Positions 63,117-64,000 of a stretch of 64,000 nucleotides of DNA are shown piece after piece. The notes beneath the pieces are model-generated. The model ran no database searches and was not told where the DNA came from. It worked only from the letters and a program-made list of their open reading frames with translations. Position numbers and translations under genes: made by a program. This DNA comes from Alkalihalobacillus sp. YIM B00296 (GTDB lineage: Bacteria; Bacillota; Bacilli; Bacillales; Fictibacillaceae): positions 309 to 64,308 of the forward strand of contig NZ_JAIBLJ010000017.1 of the NCBI RefSeq assembly GCF_020179385.1. The letters are read 5' to 3'. Positions within the stretch are counted from its first letter, which is position 1, and each line of letters starts with the position of its first letter.

Positions 63117-64000
63117 ATGCGAATCATATTATTAAGTGAAAACTTTCCACCAGAAGTGGGAGCACCTCAAATCAGGTTATATGAAGTTGGGAAAGAATTG
63201 ATCGCCCGCGGACATCAGGTAGAGGTACTGACTGCATTTCCTCATCACCCGCATGGTGAAATTCCGGAAGAATATAAAGGAAAATTCTACGAGTTTGAAT
63301 ACTATGACGGAATCCCTGTACATCGTACGTGGATCTATCCATCTCCGAAAGGGAGTTTCATCCGACGTCTGGCATCTTATTTTTCTTTTACACTCAGTGC
63401 TTTGTATTCTGTTTTCAAAGCGAAACCTGCAGATGTCATCATCTGCACCTCGCCTCCTTTGTTTCTGGGGATCACAGGATATATCGCTTCAAAATTGAAG
63501 CGTGCGAAATTCATCTTCAATGTTGCTGACATCTGGCCGGAGTCTGCAGTGGAACTCGGTATCTTGAAAAATAAAACCTGTATCCGGTTTGCAGAAAAGT
63601 TGGAACAATTCCTCTATAAAAAAGCATGGAAAATCGCAACCGCGACAGAAGGAATCAAGGAATACATGATCAAGCAAGGAAAAAAAGAAGAGGATGTCTT
63701 CCTGCTGCCGAATGGGGTCAATACCGACCAGTTCTCGCCTGGCGAAGAAAATATGGATCGTTTACAATCTCTGGACTTGACTGATAAAAAGGTGTTCACT
63801 TTCGCAGGTCGGATGGGCTATGCACAGGCGCTGGATTCCGTACTGAAGGCGGCTGAGCTGGTTCAGAAGCGTGGAATGACTCATATCGCGTTCCTTTTCA
63901 TCGGTGATGGCCCTGAAAAGAAAAAAATCATCGAAATGGCGAAAGAGATGGAACTGCGTAATGTTACCTTCCATGACCCAGTGCCAGTTAGTGAGATGCC
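63117..64000 (+). CDS. Glycosyltransferase family 4 protein (WbuB-like), 3' end outside the window
   Basis: 294 residues are visible from ATG 63117; the window ends before the stop. SENFPPEVGAPQIRLYEVGK and VEVLTAFPHHPHGEIPEEYK at the N-terminus and FNVADIWPESAVELG near residue 140 match the WbuB/WcaI-like GT4 group, often fucosaminyl or related N-acetyl-sugar transferases. LPNGVNTDQFSP begins the donor-binding domain. It continues the glycan operon. Confidence 0.88.
   Translation, partial: MRIILLSENFPPEVGAPQIRLYEVGKELIARGHQVEVLTAFPHHPHGEIPEEYKGKFYEFEYYDGIPVHRTWIYPSPKGSFIRRLASYFSFTLSALYSVFKAKPADVIICTSPPLFLGITGYIASKLKRAKFIFNVADIWPESAVELGILKNKTCIRFAEKLEQFLYKKAWKIATATEGIKEYMIKQGKKEEDVFLLPNGVNTDQFSPGEENMDRLQSLDLTDKKVFTFAGRMGYAQALDSVLKAAELVQKRGMTHIAFLFIGDGPEKKKIIEMAKEMELRNVTFHDPVPVSEM

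Noticed and set aside
1-64000. CRISPR arrays, tRNA or rRNA genes, riboswitches
   Set aside because: I looked for regularly spaced repeats, cloverleaf-like segments and conserved leader motifs and saw none I could support.

Overview
The window is chromosomal DNA from a low-to-moderate GC, Gram-positive, probably spore-forming member of the Bacillaceae. The evidence is: AGGAGG-type ribosome binding sites with many TTG/GTG starts; LysM/NlpC-P60 autolysins; S-layer homology (SLH) proteins next to csaB; a Tag-type wall teichoic acid pathway; sites matching the WalR box and the Spo0A box; and dispersed intergenic repeats of a kind known in Bacillus relatives. The genus cannot be fixed from sequence alone. 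No rRNA, tRNA, CRISPR array or prophage was seen.

Layout. 1-760: the 3' end of a group II intron, then an AT-rich leader with a promoter and a palindromic operator. 763-7273: a compact operon of ROK repressor, solute-binding lipoprotein, ABC ATPase, fused double permease and an argininosuccinate-lyase-family enzyme; it looks like a regulated uptake-and-cleavage system for an unidentified substrate. 7554-10317: a dispersed repeat, then a secreted PIG-L deacetylase with extra C-terminal domains. 10501-18236: a gene relic, two NlpC/P60-LysM hydrolases, and between them on the minus strand an ABC-2 exporter with a membrane-anchored partner. 18330-25998: a YtcJ-type amidohydrolase, an SLH/propeller protein, small membrane proteins, a VanZ-like protein and UDP-GlcNAc 2-epimerase (mnaA).

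26112-38333 is an S-layer-type surface protein region. It has an SLH NlpC/P60 hydrolase, a 1439-residue SLH subtilase and an SLH glucosaminidase, interleaved with an acyltransferase, a lipoprotein and two decayed SLH genes. 38430-44476 holds a TagA-type transferase, a flippase, a decayed tagO copy, a DUF5693-type membrane protein and csaB. This is the machinery expected to make and pyruvylate the secondary cell wall polymer that SLH domains bind.

44598-55698 contains a full set for poly(glycerol phosphate) wall teichoic acid: LCP ligase, TagB-like, TagD, TagF-like, TagG, a short TagH, a second TagA and TagO, with a second acyltransferase. 56073-64000 starts another glycan operon: two glycosyltransferases, a flippase, an epimerase, and three enzymes matching part of the UDP-ManNAc(3NAc)A pathway (WbpA, WbpB and WbpI types). 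The window ends inside the last glycosyltransferase.

The unifying theme is cell-envelope construction and remodelling. One lipid-linked precursor (TagO, MnaA, TagA) can feed two polymers, teichoic acid and the SLH-binding polymer. WalR-like sites precede two wall hydrolases and tagD, and Spo0A-box matches lie upstream of several surface genes. The least explained pieces are the ROK-ABC-lyase operon, the ABC-2 exporter with its partner, and the fused PIG-L protein.
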